Of a stretch of DNA of 64,000 nt, positions 1 to 10,869 are shown in pieces. Origin of the DNA: Typhlomys cinereus (Eukaryota; Chordata; Mammalia; Rodentia; Platacanthomyidae); assembly GCA_023101885.1 (NCBI GenBank), contig JALPQD010000053.1, positions 4,652,447 through 4,716,446 of the forward strand, written 5' to 3'. Numbering within the stretch: the stretch's first letter is position 1; each line of letters starts with the position of its first letter. Under the pieces are notes generated by a model, which was not told where the DNA came from, searched no databases, and saw nothing but the letters and a program-made list of their open reading frames with translations. The position numbers and the translations under genes were made by a program.

Positions 1-311
1 AGAACACAACATCCAGGTTTTCTACATTCTTTTCTTCTATACACTCTTAAAAAAGCAGCATATTAAGAACATTATACCCTGCTTGTAGTCAATGTCAGGG
101 TATCAGATGAGAAAATCTCCAGAATTCCCACACAAGAAGTTGATAGAACAGGCAAGAGTATTGGTTCTAGATTGTCCACCTATTCCTTCTGTAGACAGCA
201 ACTTTAGGATCAAAATACTGCCTTGTAAAGAGTCACGTCTTCTGCTTGTGCAACACACATGTCCTCTCCTCTTTCCAGAGTCCTCTGGAGGGGGAAAGTG
301 TTCATGTCTGC

Positions 312-656
312 CATGGTTTGAAATGAGTCCCCCACAGTCTTATGTGTTTGGCAAGGTCATAGCACCTTTGGAAGGTGGAGCTTGCTGGAGGAAGGCAGTC
401 ACAAGGGGTGTGCCTTGAGGTGGATCAGTCCCACCCTACCTCCAGGAGGAGTCTGCCTTTGCAGCAAGCAGTCTTGCAGCTCTCAGCCTCACAAATGGGA
501 GTGACTTAGCCTGTCTCCAGCTCCGGCCAGTCAGGTATGCCTCCTCCACCATGAAAGACTGTTTCTCCCCCCTGGAACTGTAAGCTGAATAAATCTCCCT
601 TTCTCCCTTAAGTTACATGACTTTGAATGTTCTCTCACATCAACACAGAAGAGTAA
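312..656 (+). mobile_element. URR1-like non-autonomous hAT element
   Basis: The copy opens with the 'tggtttgaaatgagtcccc' head typical of rodent URR1 elements. It closes with a 'ctgtaagctgaataaatc' segment and a 'ctcacatcaacacagaagagtaac' tail. It is closely similar to the copy at 3427-3763, including the 'gcaagcagtcttgcagctctca' core. It is non-coding; the apparent reading frame through it is incidental. The hAT assignment rests on recalled family sequence. No clear 8-bp target duplication was seen. Confidence 0.65.
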
Positions 657-1044
657 CTATTACAATGTTACATGTAGCTGGCCCCTGACAAGCACTGTTC
701 AATATATCTGAGCAGGAGGAACATTTTCTCCTGACAGGGCTCTCTCTGATACTAAGCATTTCCCAAGAGCAGGAATGAAGCCCTGAATCACGTGCCAGCA
801 CCATCGCAAAGCTTCTCACTCTGTTGTCAGCTTTCACTGCTGCAGATTCCCCTGACCTTGCTGGGAAAATTCTCAACTCTCATGACCTCTAACTTAGTCA
901 CATCTGCAGAGTCCCTCTCAGGTGCTGTGGATTAGAGGAGATTCTTATGAGAAGAGTCCTTTATTAGAATTGATCCCACAATGGGAGGTATACAGGACAC
1001 ATCAATGGGTGACCTTGAAAACTACTTTGAATCCATCATGATGA
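657..1044. other. Unassigned non-coding sequence
   Basis: This stretch lies between an hAT copy and a B1 fragment. I see no exon, RNA gene or recognisable repeat in it. Confidence 0.4.
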
Positions 1045-1131
1045 CAAGTATCTGTCAGCCTCTTGGAGAGGCTGAGACAGGAGGATTTCTAGTTTGAAGC
1101 CGGCCTTGGATACATGGTGCAATTCCCTCAG
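1045..1131 (+). mobile_element. B1-like SINE fragment
   Basis: The segment contains 'gaggctgagacaggagga' and 'agtttgaagccggccttgg', which match the middle of a 7SL-derived B1 SINE. It runs straight into a purine-rich tract at the position of the SINE's A-rich tail. Confidence 0.6.
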
Positions 1132-1134
1132 AAT

Positions 1135-1702
1135 GAAAGGAAGAAGGAAAGAAAGGAAAAGAAAGAACAGAGGAAGGAAAGAAAGAACAGAGGAAGGAAG
1201 GAAGGAGGGAGAGAGGGAGAGAGGAGGGAGGGAGGGAAGAAAGGAGGGAGGGAGGGAGTAGGGAGAGAGTAGGGAATGGGAGGGGGGAGAGAGGGTAAGA
1301 AAGGAAGGTGGAGGAGGGAGGGATAGAGGGAGGGAGGGAGAAGGAAATGAAGGAGGGAGGGAGGGAGGAGGGAGGGGAGGGACGAGGAGGGAGGGAGGGA
1401 CGGGAGAGGGAAGGAGGCATGGAGGAGGGAGGGAGGACGGGAGGAGGAGGGAGGGAGAGGAGAGGAAGGAGAAGGGAGGGAGGGAGGAGACGGGTGGCAA
1501 GGGAGGGAGGGAGCGGAGAGGGGGAAGAGAGGAGGGGAGAGAGGGAGGGAGGGAGGGAGGGAGGAAGAGAGGGAAGGAGGGAAGGAGGGAGGGAGGAAGA
1601 GAGGGAGAGAGGGAGGGAAGAAGAAGAGGGGAAGAAAGGGGGGAAATGGTAGAGAAAAAAGTGAAAGGAAGAGAAGGAAAGAGAAGGGAAAGGAAAGGAA
1701 GG
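1135..1702 (+). repeat. Purine-rich (GGAA/GGGA)n tract, about 570 bp
   Basis: The plus strand is nearly all G and A, in changing GGAA, GGGA and GAGA units, with only scattered pyrimidines. The long frames through it encode Glu/Gly/Arg-rich or Ser/Pro/Leu-rich low-complexity peptides on both strands and are not genes. The tract appears to have grown from the tail of the adjacent B1 fragment. Confidence 0.9.
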
Positions 1703-2139
1703 CCCCCAAACTTGGGCCAGGAGCCCAGCCTAACTTCCCTCCTGCTGGTCTGCTAGCTTCATCACATAATTCACCTGCGAATAGTAAACTTGTATACATA
1801 ATGGAGACATTCCTGATGTGCCAAGTCCTCTGATCACCTCCCCAGTTCTGATCTACTCCCTGTCTTCTCATCATATTCTCCAGAGTCGTCATTGTTCTTT
1901 GTTTGATACATACATGCTTCTCCACAATCATATGCCTGTTTATGCCCTTAGAAAGCTATCTTGTTTATGATTTCCCTCAATGCAAATGGGATTTTAATGT
2001 ACATAAAACTCTGCCACATGATTTTATCCCTCACTAATATCTTTGAGATCTTTCCACTCCAGTTCATGTAGGTGGACCTTATCCTTTCCAAATGCCACAC
2101 AATATTATATGAAATGAGTATAGCATAGTGTATTCACCT

Positions 2140-2375
2140 TCTTGGTAAGCACTGGAGAGAAGGCTAAAGTGTTTGCTGTGCAAGCACGGGACACAAGTTT
2201 GGATTCCAGCACTTACATAGTGCTGGTGCTGGGAAGGCAGAGACAGGAGGACCCCTGGGGCTCAGTTGCAGGCTCAGTGAGAGACTTTGTCTCAAGAAAC
2301 AAGGGACAGAGCAAGGGACAAAGCAAGGAACAAAGGAAGAAACTTGGCTGAATCTCAGGCCCTGTGTGCACCCAA

Positions 2376-2421
<46 letters not shown>
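2140..2421 (+). mobile_element. B4-like SINE with (CA)n tail
   Basis: It has a tRNA/ID-like head ('ctggagagaaggctaaag', 'tgctgtgcaagcac') joined to a B1-like part ('gggaaggcagagacaggagg', 'agtgagagactttgtctcaa'). That head-to-tail arrangement is characteristic of rodent B4. It ends in a (CA)n run from 2379. Confidence 0.7.
2379..2421 (+). repeat. (CA)n microsatellite
   Basis: Uninterrupted CA dinucleotides form the 3' end of the B4-like element. Confidence 0.95.
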
Positions 2422-2427
<6 letters not shown>

Positions 2428-2439
2428 GTTCATGCATGC

Positions 2440-3425
2440 ATCTACCCATGCACACACACTGGGTTACTTTAACAAAATACCAGAAAATCAGTGGTTTCAA
2501 TCAATGGAAATTTATCCTCAAACAGGCACTGGCACCAGAAATTCAAAATCAAAGTGCTTCAAGGCCAAAGAAGTCCAAATCAGGCATTTCCAGGGCCACA
2601 CGTTCTCTAGAGAGTCTTGAGGATGTTCTTGCTTCTTCTAATTTCAAAATTGCTTGGCTTACAGATTTGTGGCTGTAGTCTCTACCTCTGTATTCACATG
2701 GTGTCATAGATTACAGGTGTGACTTTATGATATTTTCAACTCTTAGTCCCAAATTCCATCCTCATTCTTTTCTCCCTATAACACTTCATCTTCCCTGCCA
2801 GACTCCCTCCTATTTTCAAATCTTTTTGCTTGTGCAGATTATTGTGTATCATCTAGTCTGTGATGACTTATGCCTGACCTGATTCATGCTCCACCAAGCA
2901 TCCTAGATCAGTGGATGTACCGTTGAGGAAAACATCCTCCTTTACTTCCCATCATCATTCGTCTTCATCAGTCTCTCTGACCTTTTTTCTTTAAATGTGG
3001 GTCCTGGGGAATGAATTCAAGTTCTCATATTTGTGACTTTTCAGCTAATAGAAATCTAGAGGCAAAGTTAGTCAAGATGAGCAGTAGTTAATACATTCAA
3101 CGGCTATTTATATTTTATTGTTTTCTCTGATTTGCCCTTTTGTTCATTTTTGCTTTTCTGTTAGATTGTTTTTTCTGATTGAATAGAATCTGTCCCACTC
3201 TCAACTTCCACAGTGAGTTAAGATGCCACAAAAAGAGACACATGGGGATGGCTTGTGAGGGACAAGAGGTGGGAGCCAGAGCTGCTTCTAGCACCATTGC
3301 TTAGTAACCGTGGACTTAAGTGCCCAGGAGAGATCCTGTCCCTTTTCTTCAGGCATGCATGCATGCTGATAGTGCACATCTTTTTAGACAGTAAACTATT
3401 GCATCTCCTATTTCCCATCCCTTCT
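2440..3425. other. Unassigned non-coding sequence
   Basis: AT-rich interspersed sequence lies between SINE and hAT copies. Parts resemble old decayed repeats, but I cannot name them. No coding signal is visible. Confidence 0.35.
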
Positions 3426-3426
3426 G

Positions 3427-3763
3427 TCATGGTTTGGAATGTGACCCCACAGGCTTGTGTATTTGGGAAGGTCATGGATCCTTGGAGAGGTGGAGCCTTG
3501 CTGGAGGAAGGCAGGTGGACTTCGAGGTGGATTAGTCCCACTCTGCCCCCAGGAAAGCAGAGCTTTTGCAGCAAGCAGTCTTGCAGCTCTCATCCTTGTA
3601 GCTGGATGTGACTTGGCCTGTCTCCAGCATTTACCTCCAGCCATGCCACCTCTGCCATGAAAGACTGTATCTCTCCTTTGGAACAATACGCTGAATAATC
3701 CCTTTCTCCCTTAAATTGCTTGACTTCGGGTGTCTCTCACAGCAACACAAGAGTAACTAGTAC
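3427..3763 (+). mobile_element. URR1-like non-autonomous hAT element
   Basis: The copy has the head 'atggtttggaatgtgacccc', the core 'gagccttgctggaggaaggc' and the tail 'acagcaacacaagagtaacta'. It shares the 'gcagcaagcagtcttgcagc' block with the copy at 312-656, so the two belong to one subfamily. Confidence 0.75.
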
Positions 3764-3769
3764 ATCTTC

Positions 3770-4830
3770 TAAGCTTTAGATCTCGGAAGTCTGAGGCAGG
3801 AAGTGCTGTGCACATCTGGATTCCCAGACCCTGGATGTCTACAGTCCATCCATCTACATATGTAACCTTATCTTGTTTGCTTTACCTTGGGTTGACTCCC
3901 TGAAAAGTTGCATATTTGCTCCTTCCCATGTATTTACACAGTGTTGTTGTAATTCTTCAGGCACTGTGCTTGATGTTCAATAGAATGGTTGGAGGATTCC
4001 GGGCCTCCTAGGAAAAGTTGCCCTCACACAGGAATTGGCCATCATTGCTGCTTAAATATACAGTCAGTTTCTTACTGCAAGTACCTGTGTCTCTGCCACA
4101 GAGCTTTCAAGAGCACGCTTGGCTGAAGGGTAGGCTACATGGGCCTCAAAGTTAAAAACCTTGGAAATAGCCAATAAGAGATAACACAAAGGGGTCCTTG
4201 CTTTTTGGATAACATGATGAAATATGGTCAAAAGCCGAACTGTCAAGCTTCTCCTGCAAAGGGTCAGGTAAGAAATATTGTAGAGGCCACATTCTCTCCA
4301 TCACAACTCTGAAACACAATGCAGCAGCCATAGCATTGACAATATGCAAGTAAATGGATGAGACCCTGTTATGAGATCCTATTACAAGAAAACTTTATCT
4401 GTGACCATTGAGATAAGAATTTTAATAACTGCCATGTTGTAACATGTTACCCTTCCTTAGATCATTTCCCAATCATTTAAAAATATAAAAAGTGTTCTTA
4501 GCTCAGGTTTCTAGAAATCCAGTGATCTGTGTTCAGGCATAGTCCCCTTTCCCCAGAGTACATGGATGGCCTCCCAGAGATCCCTGGGGAGTCTAAGTCT
4601 CAGCTGCCTGCAACATCAATGTGTTCATTGGAGTGCTTTGGATTGTCCCCTCCCTTCCCTGACTTAGTCACCGTTTCCTCAGGATCACCTTCCAAAGAAG
4701 CCACTTGTTTCCAAAACCCTCTTAGAATCTCATTCTGTTCTTACACCTCTTGCCAAAGATGTTACCCTGTTTGCCAAAGTTACAGTGCGTACAAGTGTAG
4801 AGTGGGGTAGCTCCAGCAAATTTCATGTGT
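3770..4830. other. Unassigned non-coding sequence
   Basis: No recognisable gene, RNA or repeat was found. The short frames in it have no family resemblance. Confidence 0.35.
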
Positions 4831-4889
4831 GAGTTAGTACCTGGCCCTCAGCAAGTAAGCCTCTCTGTAAGATAGAATCTCTGCACATA

Positions 4890-5175
4890 CCTGTGGGACA
4901 TGGTCTTGATTGGCTCTAATGTGTGAAAACCCATCTGAATTGAGGGCAAGAACATTCTCTGGATAGGAATGCTAGTAGGCATTGTCCTAGTAGTGGTAAT
5001 CTATTGATCTCTGCTCTTGACTGTGGGTATAAGGAGGTCGCTCCTCAAGTTCCTGTTGGCGTGACTTCCCTGCCATGATGGACCATAACCTGGAACTGTG
5101 AGTCTGATGAACCTCTCTCCCTAAGTTGCTCTTGTTGAGATATTTTCATAAGGATAAGGGATAAGACAGAGCATT
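4890..5175 (+). mobile_element. Degenerate hAT-like interspersed repeat
   Basis: The segment keeps the tail layout of the neighbouring hAT copies: 'ccctgccatgatggaccat', 'ctggaactgtgagtctgatg', then 'ttgctcttgttgagatatt'. The head is too eroded to name, so this is a tentative assignment. Confidence 0.35.
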
Positions 5176-5297
5176 TACATCTCAACTCTGTCACTCTTGA
5201 TGAGGAGAACTTGTCTAAGACCTGTGCCCTCAACTGAAGAGGAGACAAAAAAGTTCATCCTTTCTGGAGTCATGGGGGGATGAAACTTGGAACTCAG

Positions 5298-5712
5298 GAT
5301 GTGACAGTTAGATATAGGTTTCAACTTGCCAGTTGTGGGCTAAGCTTTGGGCACATCTGCAGAGAATTGATGGTTAAGGCGAGTCCTAAACAAACTGGAA
5401 GGATTTGGTTTAATTGATGGGAAAGACCAGTCCATGGTGGGTTGGCTCATTCCTGGACAGGTGGATAAGGTGGGAGGAGTTGATGAGTGATGAGCCCACT
5501 GCCAGACTTCTTCAGCTGGTTCCATGAGTTGGCATTCATCAGCATATCTGGACAAACTTGTAGTCTGGCAAGTGAGGTTTGCCCATCTCTTAGCAATGGA
5601 TATGGCGAGGTCAATTTCCTTGACTCCTGGTCAAGCTAGACTAAGGAATAGTAATTGGACAACTATAAGCCAGAATTAAATCTTTTGTTCTCATAAACTG
5701 TTATTACAGTTA
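5298..5712 (+). mobile_element. hAT-like element, 'gtcaacttg' subfamily
   Basis: Features shared with copies at 8955, 23600, 39530, 51585 and 59465 are a 'tttcaacttgccagttg' head, 'gggcacatctgcagagaatt', 'gtggataaggtgggagg', 'tctggacaaactt', 'gatatggcgaggtca' and an ending 'ggacaactataagccagaatt'. It is non-coding and probably a non-autonomous hAT-derived family. The exact family name is not certain. Confidence 0.6.
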
Positions 5713-6095
5713 CTTTTTCTGCTGCTATGAGACAGCACTCAGAATCAAGCACCTTAAGGGGAGAAAGGAGATTTATTTGGCTTATGGCTCCAACGAGGAG
5801 ACGAAGTCCATCACGGAGGCAAAGGCATTGCAGGTAGCAGAAGCTTCAGATGCTCAGGTCAGTGCAGACACCATGGAGGCAGAAAGAGCAAGAGGCAACT
5901 TCAAGAGCAGATCTTTATCTGGAAAAGGGTGGGGCTACCAACCTCAACACCTGCTCCCTGTCACCATGTCTTCCTGCCGCAAGGCTCCACTTCCTAAAGG
6001 TGCCCTGACCTTCCCAAACATTTTTAACATCAGTTAAGGTTGCAAAAACATGAACCTGTGGTGGACAATTCATACTCAAACCATGGCAGTGGTTT
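5705..6095 (-). mobile_element. URR1-like hAT element, reversed
   Basis: Read on the plus strand it starts 'ttttctgctgctatgagaca', continues 'gaaaggagatttatttggct' and 'caaggctccacttcctaaag', and ends 'catactcaaaccatg'. This is the reverse complement of the URR1 layout. It directly abuts the hAT copy ending near 5712. Confidence 0.7.
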
Positions 6096-6109
6096 CGTTT
6101 CAAGCAAAT

Positions 6110-7000
6110 TTATTGGCAATGCATAGGCAAACTGTAACACAGGGAAACTGTTCAGAAGGAAGCAATGCCTTCCTTCTGTGATGCACTGAGGAGAAAGCAG
6201 ATGCTATTCTTAAGTAGGGAGTACATTCCAGGCCACTTTGTATTCCTAGGTTCAAAGCCATGCTGGAGAAAAGCAGAATTTGCTTGCCTTGACTGGAGTT
6301 TAGAGTGCTAGAGAAAGACGTGCAGGGCACAAGTGAGACATGAGACTGCTCATGAAGAACCACAGAAACTGTACTAAGATATCTGGATGTCTAAGGCAAT
6401 AGAGATCTTCAGAAAGGGCTTTGCAGAGAATTTCTTAGTTTTGCTCTCAAGGTAGTTGTCTGCTTAGAGAATGGATGGGAAAGGACGCTAATGAAAAGGT
6501 CTAGAGAGGAGTCTGGTGGTGGGGACTGGGCAAAGGTGAAAGATGAGAGAGAGTGGTGCAGTTGGTAGAGTGTGGTGACCGACTAACTGGCTGGGTAACA
6601 TGAAATATGGTAAGGTATCTAGGCATGTGCCCTGAGCATTGGGGGTGGGGTGATGTTTCCCTGAGTGATGATGGAGGTGATATTGCTTTCCCTGTTGGAG
6701 GAAGAGCAAGTGGATAGCTACGTACTAACACAGGTGCTACCAAACCAAAGTGTGCATCCTCTAACAAGATTTTTGTCTCGTGTGTGCTTACATGGCACGT
6801 ACATTTGACAATGAAGGCAACTGGGGAAGACATTCCACTCCTGGAATCACGTGGGCCACAGAACTGTGTCTGATGACAAATGTTTCTGCTGAACAAACAA
6901 TTTCTCTTCAGTTGTAGGAAGAGTATTGTGGTCAAGGCATCAGAGTACTGCTTTCTGGCTTACATGAAAATGAAGGCAGCTCCTGGCATTTCAGTAACTG
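6110..7000. other. Unassigned non-coding sequence
   Basis: No gene, RNA or nameable repeat was found. The proline/serine-rich minus-strand frame around 6.5-6.9 kb has no family match that I recognise. Confidence 0.35.
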
Positions 7001-7008
7001 TCTCCCAG

Positions 7009-7244
7009 GGCTGGAGAAATGGCTTAGAGGCGAAGCGTTTGTCTCACGAACAGAAGGATCTGAGTGCAGATCCCAGAACCTGTGTAAAAAAGTCTGGTGG
7101 AAATGGTGGTGGCTTGCATTTTTTTTGGCTCTGGAAGGCAGAGCTGAGAAACCCCAGAGCAAAACAATAAGGAGGTAGAGCAATTCAGGGTGACTTCCAA
7201 AGTCATCCCATGGGTGTTCACACAATGGTCTTTGATACACACAG

Positions 7245-7293
<49 letters not shown>
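7009..7293 (+). mobile_element. Dip/B2-superfamily-like SINE with (CA)n tail
   Basis: It has a tRNA-like head 'ggctggagaaatggcttag' followed by 'gaaggatctgagtgcagatcc'. The body 'agagcaaaacaataaggagg' and 'cagggtgacttccaaagtca' recurs in at least ten other copies in the window. It ends in a (CA)n run from 7247. Confidence 0.75.
7247..7292 (+). repeat. (CA)n microsatellite
   Basis: This is the dinucleotide tail of the preceding SINE. Confidence 0.95.
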
Positions 7294-7294
<1 letters not shown>

Positions 7295-7314
7295 AGAAAA
7301 AAAAGAAAAGAAGG

Positions 7315-7652
7315 GTCTCCCCAAAGCCCCTGTATTAAAGGCCTGGTCCTTGGTCCATAGTGGTATTGTGGAACCTTTCATATGTGGGGCACTATTGTGG
7401 ACATGTCCCTGGGCATGTCTTAGAAAGAGGGACTGGAACTCTGGACTTTCCTCTCTCTCTCTCTGCTTTTCATTCTCACAGGTAGCAGCTGTGCGTCACT
7501 ACATATCCTCACTGTGATGTGCTGCGGCCTCATAGGCTCAAGGACAACAGGGCAGAATGGTTATGCTCTCCTGAAGCTGTGAGTCAGAGTAATACTTATT
7601 TACATTAGCTGATTGTCTCAGGTGTTTTGTAACAGAACGCTGACAAACATGG
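7315..7652 (+). mobile_element. hAT-like interspersed repeat
   Basis: The 'taaaggcctggtccttggtc' head and the 'ttgtaacagaacgctgacaaa' end match the general structure of rodent and eutherian MER1-type hAT elements. No coding capacity is present. Confidence 0.5.
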
Positions 7653-7889
7653 CTTTGGGCACAGGTAGAAGAGTGAAAGAAACAGTAAGGCTAATGTCTC
7701 TGGTTTCATCTCTTCACCTGAGCTCTCCTGGTCAGGCTGTTTCCCATTATAGTCAGCCCAGGATACTTGGCTCTTGAGTGTGCAGATGCTACATCTTGGA
7801 GACGAGGCAAGTGGACGACAGATATACCTTTTGTTTTAAGACACACATCTGGGCTGTGGAAGGGGTGATGGTGAACGGGAAGCAATCAA

Positions 7890-8892
7890 GGAACTCCTAC
7901 AAAGGCCAGAGACTCCTGCTCAGTGACTTCCTCGTGTTTTGGAAAGCCAGGCTGACACTCATCCATAAGCACTCTTCTCCCACCACTGCCTTGGAGCATG
8001 ATCTCTCAACTGGGATTTCGAATGTGTCTTCTGACCAGTCTGTGCATTTGCCTTCTTGAAAAGTTTCATCTTTGGCTCTGAGGCATTGTTCGATGATGAC
8101 AGTTTCAACCCTCAGCTCCTCAGTTCCAGATAGAGGGTCTCTGGATATAGAAGGTTCTGGACTGGCCACCTTGATGTGGCACGGCAGACTTGTGACTTGG
8201 CAAAGCACCTGCAAGGTCCCTGGTCCAGCATCCTCAAGCAGTTCCACGAAGTCTCCTTCTGCAAACAAGGGCAATTTGACCCGGGCTTTGGTGGCCATGT
8301 TCAAGAACGTGAGGACTTCAATTCTACGAAGGTCACCTTGAATTTCAGCAGAAACCACACTCTTCTTTTCATTGGCTGTGAATGATGCCAAAGACTCCAT
8401 GTGGGAGGTGTAGTTTCTGGAGGGCTGGAAATGGAGCTGTGTGTGTTGCATGACCTCAGCCACATCAGAAACAGCAGAAAAATAGAGACCTCTCCTAAGT
8501 ACTGTGCCCACATAGGTCATGGGACCAGAAAACCCCGCCCTTTCTTTTCCTGGGAAATCTCTGCGGTGACGAACTTTTGTATTTCTTCTTTCCTGAGGAT
8601 GGTTAAGAAGGGTCCGCACCACAAAGGTTTGGCCTACTTTTCCTCTGCTAGGACCACATTCGATATTTTAATTTTCAGTGGGAACTTGTTTTTTCCACAG
8701 CCTAGATTTGTCTCATGGTCATGATTACACTGGGCTTGCTTTTTAAGTCTGTAATGTCAGTCACGCAGATGTCCAGATTGGAAGCGACAGAGATCTGGTT
8801 TTCACCTGGAGAAACAAAAGGGGGACCAGTTAACTGGAGGACTTTGGGAATGGGAGCGAGTTTGTAAAGAAGCACAACTGATAGATTCATGT
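7890..8892 (-). pseudogene. THEMIS-family pseudogene exon (second CABIT domain)
   Basis: The minus strand encodes a decayed copy of the large THEMIS-family exon, which carries the second CABIT domain. THEMIS proteins act in antigen-receptor signalling (THEMIS in T cells, THEMIS2 in B and myeloid cells). Readable motifs, in order, are 'SVVLLYKLAPIPKVLQL', 'NLDICVTDITDL', 'KFPLKIKISNVVLAEE', 'GQTFVVRTLL', 'KARVKLPLFAEGDFVELLED', 'LCQVTSLPCHIKV', 'DTFEIPVERS' and 'HEEVTEQES'. Each lines up with THEMIS at the same relative position. They fall in different reading frames: a stop near 8703 is followed by at least two frame changes before the longest open stretch (8622-7897), and another frame change comes near its end. 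The exon is therefore non-functional as read. The 5' boundary, after a pyrimidine-rich 'tgctgtgacacag', is tentative. The paralogue is uncertain; THEMIS3 is the likeliest, because THEMIS and THEMIS2 are normally conserved. Confidence 0.8.
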
Positions 8893-8954
8893 CTGTGTCA
8901 CAGCAAATAGAAAATGATTGCACAGTGTCAGTGTTAGAAATTTTCATGTTAAAT

Positions 8955-9378
8955 GTTAGTTAAATAGTTGCAGCATGGCGGTTCGGCTGTCCACTTGACG
9001 CTTGAGAAGTGGGCCTCTGGGTACACTTCTGAGGAGTTACTTAGCTCAGTCAGGCCTCTGGGTAAGCCTGTAGCACATCGTCTCAATTGCAAAGTTGATG
9101 TGGGAAGACCCAACCCTTAGGGAGTGGTGCTATTCGCCGGGCAGCTGGATAAGATAGAGCCCCAGTTGGTAAAAGAGCAAGTTGGAAAGCAAAGTACGCA
9201 GCCTTGGTTTCTCCACATCCCCCAATCTGTTCTTGACTTTAAATATGGTATGGTCAGTTCCCTTGACTCCTGTGGGCAATTCTTCTGTAATCTGGAATCA
9301 CGAGCCAATAAAAATCTCTGCACTGGTCGGCTCAGGTGTTTATCACAGCAACGAGATTGTGAAACTAAGACACAGGAT
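8955..9378 (+). mobile_element. hAT-like element, 'gtcaacttg' subfamily
   Basis: The head is diverged ('ctgtccacttgacgcttg'). The shared blocks 'gggcctctgggtacactt', 'gctggataagatagagcc' and 'atatggtatggtcagttccc' are present, with a closing 'atcacagcaacgagattgtg'. It lies immediately upstream, on the pseudogene strand, of the THEMIS-family exon. Confidence 0.55.
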
Positions 9379-9379
9379 G

Positions 9380-10740
9380 ACTCAAGCCTTCCTTTGTGAT
9401 ATGTTCAAGCGAGTGTAGTATTGAAGGGCAAATAGAAAATAGTAGTAATAGTATTCTTTGTAACAGACATGAGGGTTTCAGAGTGCATGTTCTAGAAAGA
9501 GCAAACATAGCTGAGTGACAATAAAACATAGATAGTTCAGCTAAAGGGTATTGCAGCTTCTGGACACACCCACATCTGCAGTCCTCACAGATTCTCACCA
9601 AGACCACAAGACAGTAATGGGAACTCTTACCATCTTTATTTAGTAGATAGGACCGAGAAGGTCTTATAGCTCTTAGAAGATTCAGACAGCACACAAGACA
9701 GACAATTGGAGGAACTTAATTCAGGGGCTGTTTAAATTCCTGGGAAGAGTATGGGAGGCACCCCCAGGAGGAGTTACTCTCCCTTGTGCCTTTTGTAGGA
9801 CCCAGGGCTGCATGGCTGGAGCTGTGGGCAGAGGGTCACAACCCACCGGATCCATAGAATCCCTCCCCAGCCCTCACTCTCCTGCACCTTCCCTGCCTCT
9901 GAAAACTTCCCTTTCCTGGTTGACTCTCAGTTGAAGCAAGGAAGGTGGACTGATACCATCCTTGGGAGCCAGCTCTAGCCAATGAGGCCAGATAAAAAGG
10001 TGCAGAGAGGGACAGGGATGAAAGGAAGACACTGCGGAGGTTAGATGATGAGAAGATGCCGACATGTGTGTGCCTTACTCCTGTATCCCAGAGCACAGGA
10101 GTCTATCTGAATGTAGATGTGCAGCAGAGGTTCTTATATTAATTCTTTCTGAGTGTGAAAACGACAGTCCATTTATACTGAGTTGATAAGGAGGAACTCA
10201 ACATGCACTTAAGCCTGAAGACTGCTAAGTAGAAAATGGCTTTGCAAGTGATGAAGACACTAAGCAGTAACACAGCACAGTGAGCACGTGGCTGCCTCTC
10301 ATCTCCCAACCGTTCCTTTTAGAGCTCCTTTCAGAAGCTAAAGTGCAAAATGATCAGAAGAAAGCTTAACCACATGCATCGCTTTTTATTACCAGTGGTT
10401 GTAATAATTTTCTATTAACAAGACTTTTGTCTTAAGAATATAGATGGACCCTAACTCTTACAACTTCTAGAATAAACAAGGGTGTAATGAGATCAAGAGC
10501 CCATGCTGACATTCAGGACTCGGTCTACCTAGACAGGAGGACTTACTTTAAAGCGAAAGTCAGGAACATGCCTAATATTTATCAGTTTTAAAAACTAGAA
10601 TTGAAGTCACTTTCTTTCTGAGAGACTCCTGCAAAGGAGCATGAATAACAACTTGATGTCACAGTGAGACCCAGGCCAGGGGCACCTGCTGTCAAGGGTC
10701 TTAGGAGGACTTGCAAATGGGTATTTCAACTCCATAAGAA
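9380..10740. other. Unassigned sequence, intronic to the pseudogene
   Basis: This appears to be mainly single-copy. A CCAAT box followed by an AT-rich 'gataaaaagg' at 9978-10001 resembles a promoter core, but no convincing exon follows. No conserved coding sequence was recognised. Confidence 0.35.
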
Positions 10741-10747
10741 ATCAAGA

Positions 10748-10858
10748 GGTAGCCAGGCATCATGGCACAAGCCCATAATCACAGCACTTAGGAGGCCGAG
10801 GCACAAGAATGTTGAGTTCAAGACCAACCTGGACTACTATATCCTGCCTGAAAAAGAA
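10748..10858 (+). mobile_element. B1 SINE
   Basis: 'gccaggcatcatggcacaag', 'cacagcacttaggaggccga' and 'gagttcaagaccaacctgg' are canonical B1 (7SL-derived) landmarks. Its A-rich tail 'aaaaagaaatgaag' was the insertion target of the full-length L1 that follows. Confidence 0.9.
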
Positions 10859-10869
10859 ATGAAGTTGAG
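10857..10869 (+). repeat. Left target-site duplication of the full-length L1
   Basis: The 13-mer 'aaatgaagttgag' recurs exactly at 17576-17588 and brackets the L1. Confidence 0.9.

Noticed and set aside
1036..1931. Long Ser/Pro/Leu-rich and Glu/Gly/Arg-rich frames on both strands
   Set aside because: They are translations of the purine-rich simple repeat, which contains almost no stop codons by composition.
8805..8822. Splice acceptor-like 'cttttgtttctccag' within the THEMIS-family exon (minus strand)
   Set aside because: Coding similarity to THEMIS continues upstream of it ('SVVLLYKLAPIPKVLQL'), so it is more likely internal to the exon than its true edge.
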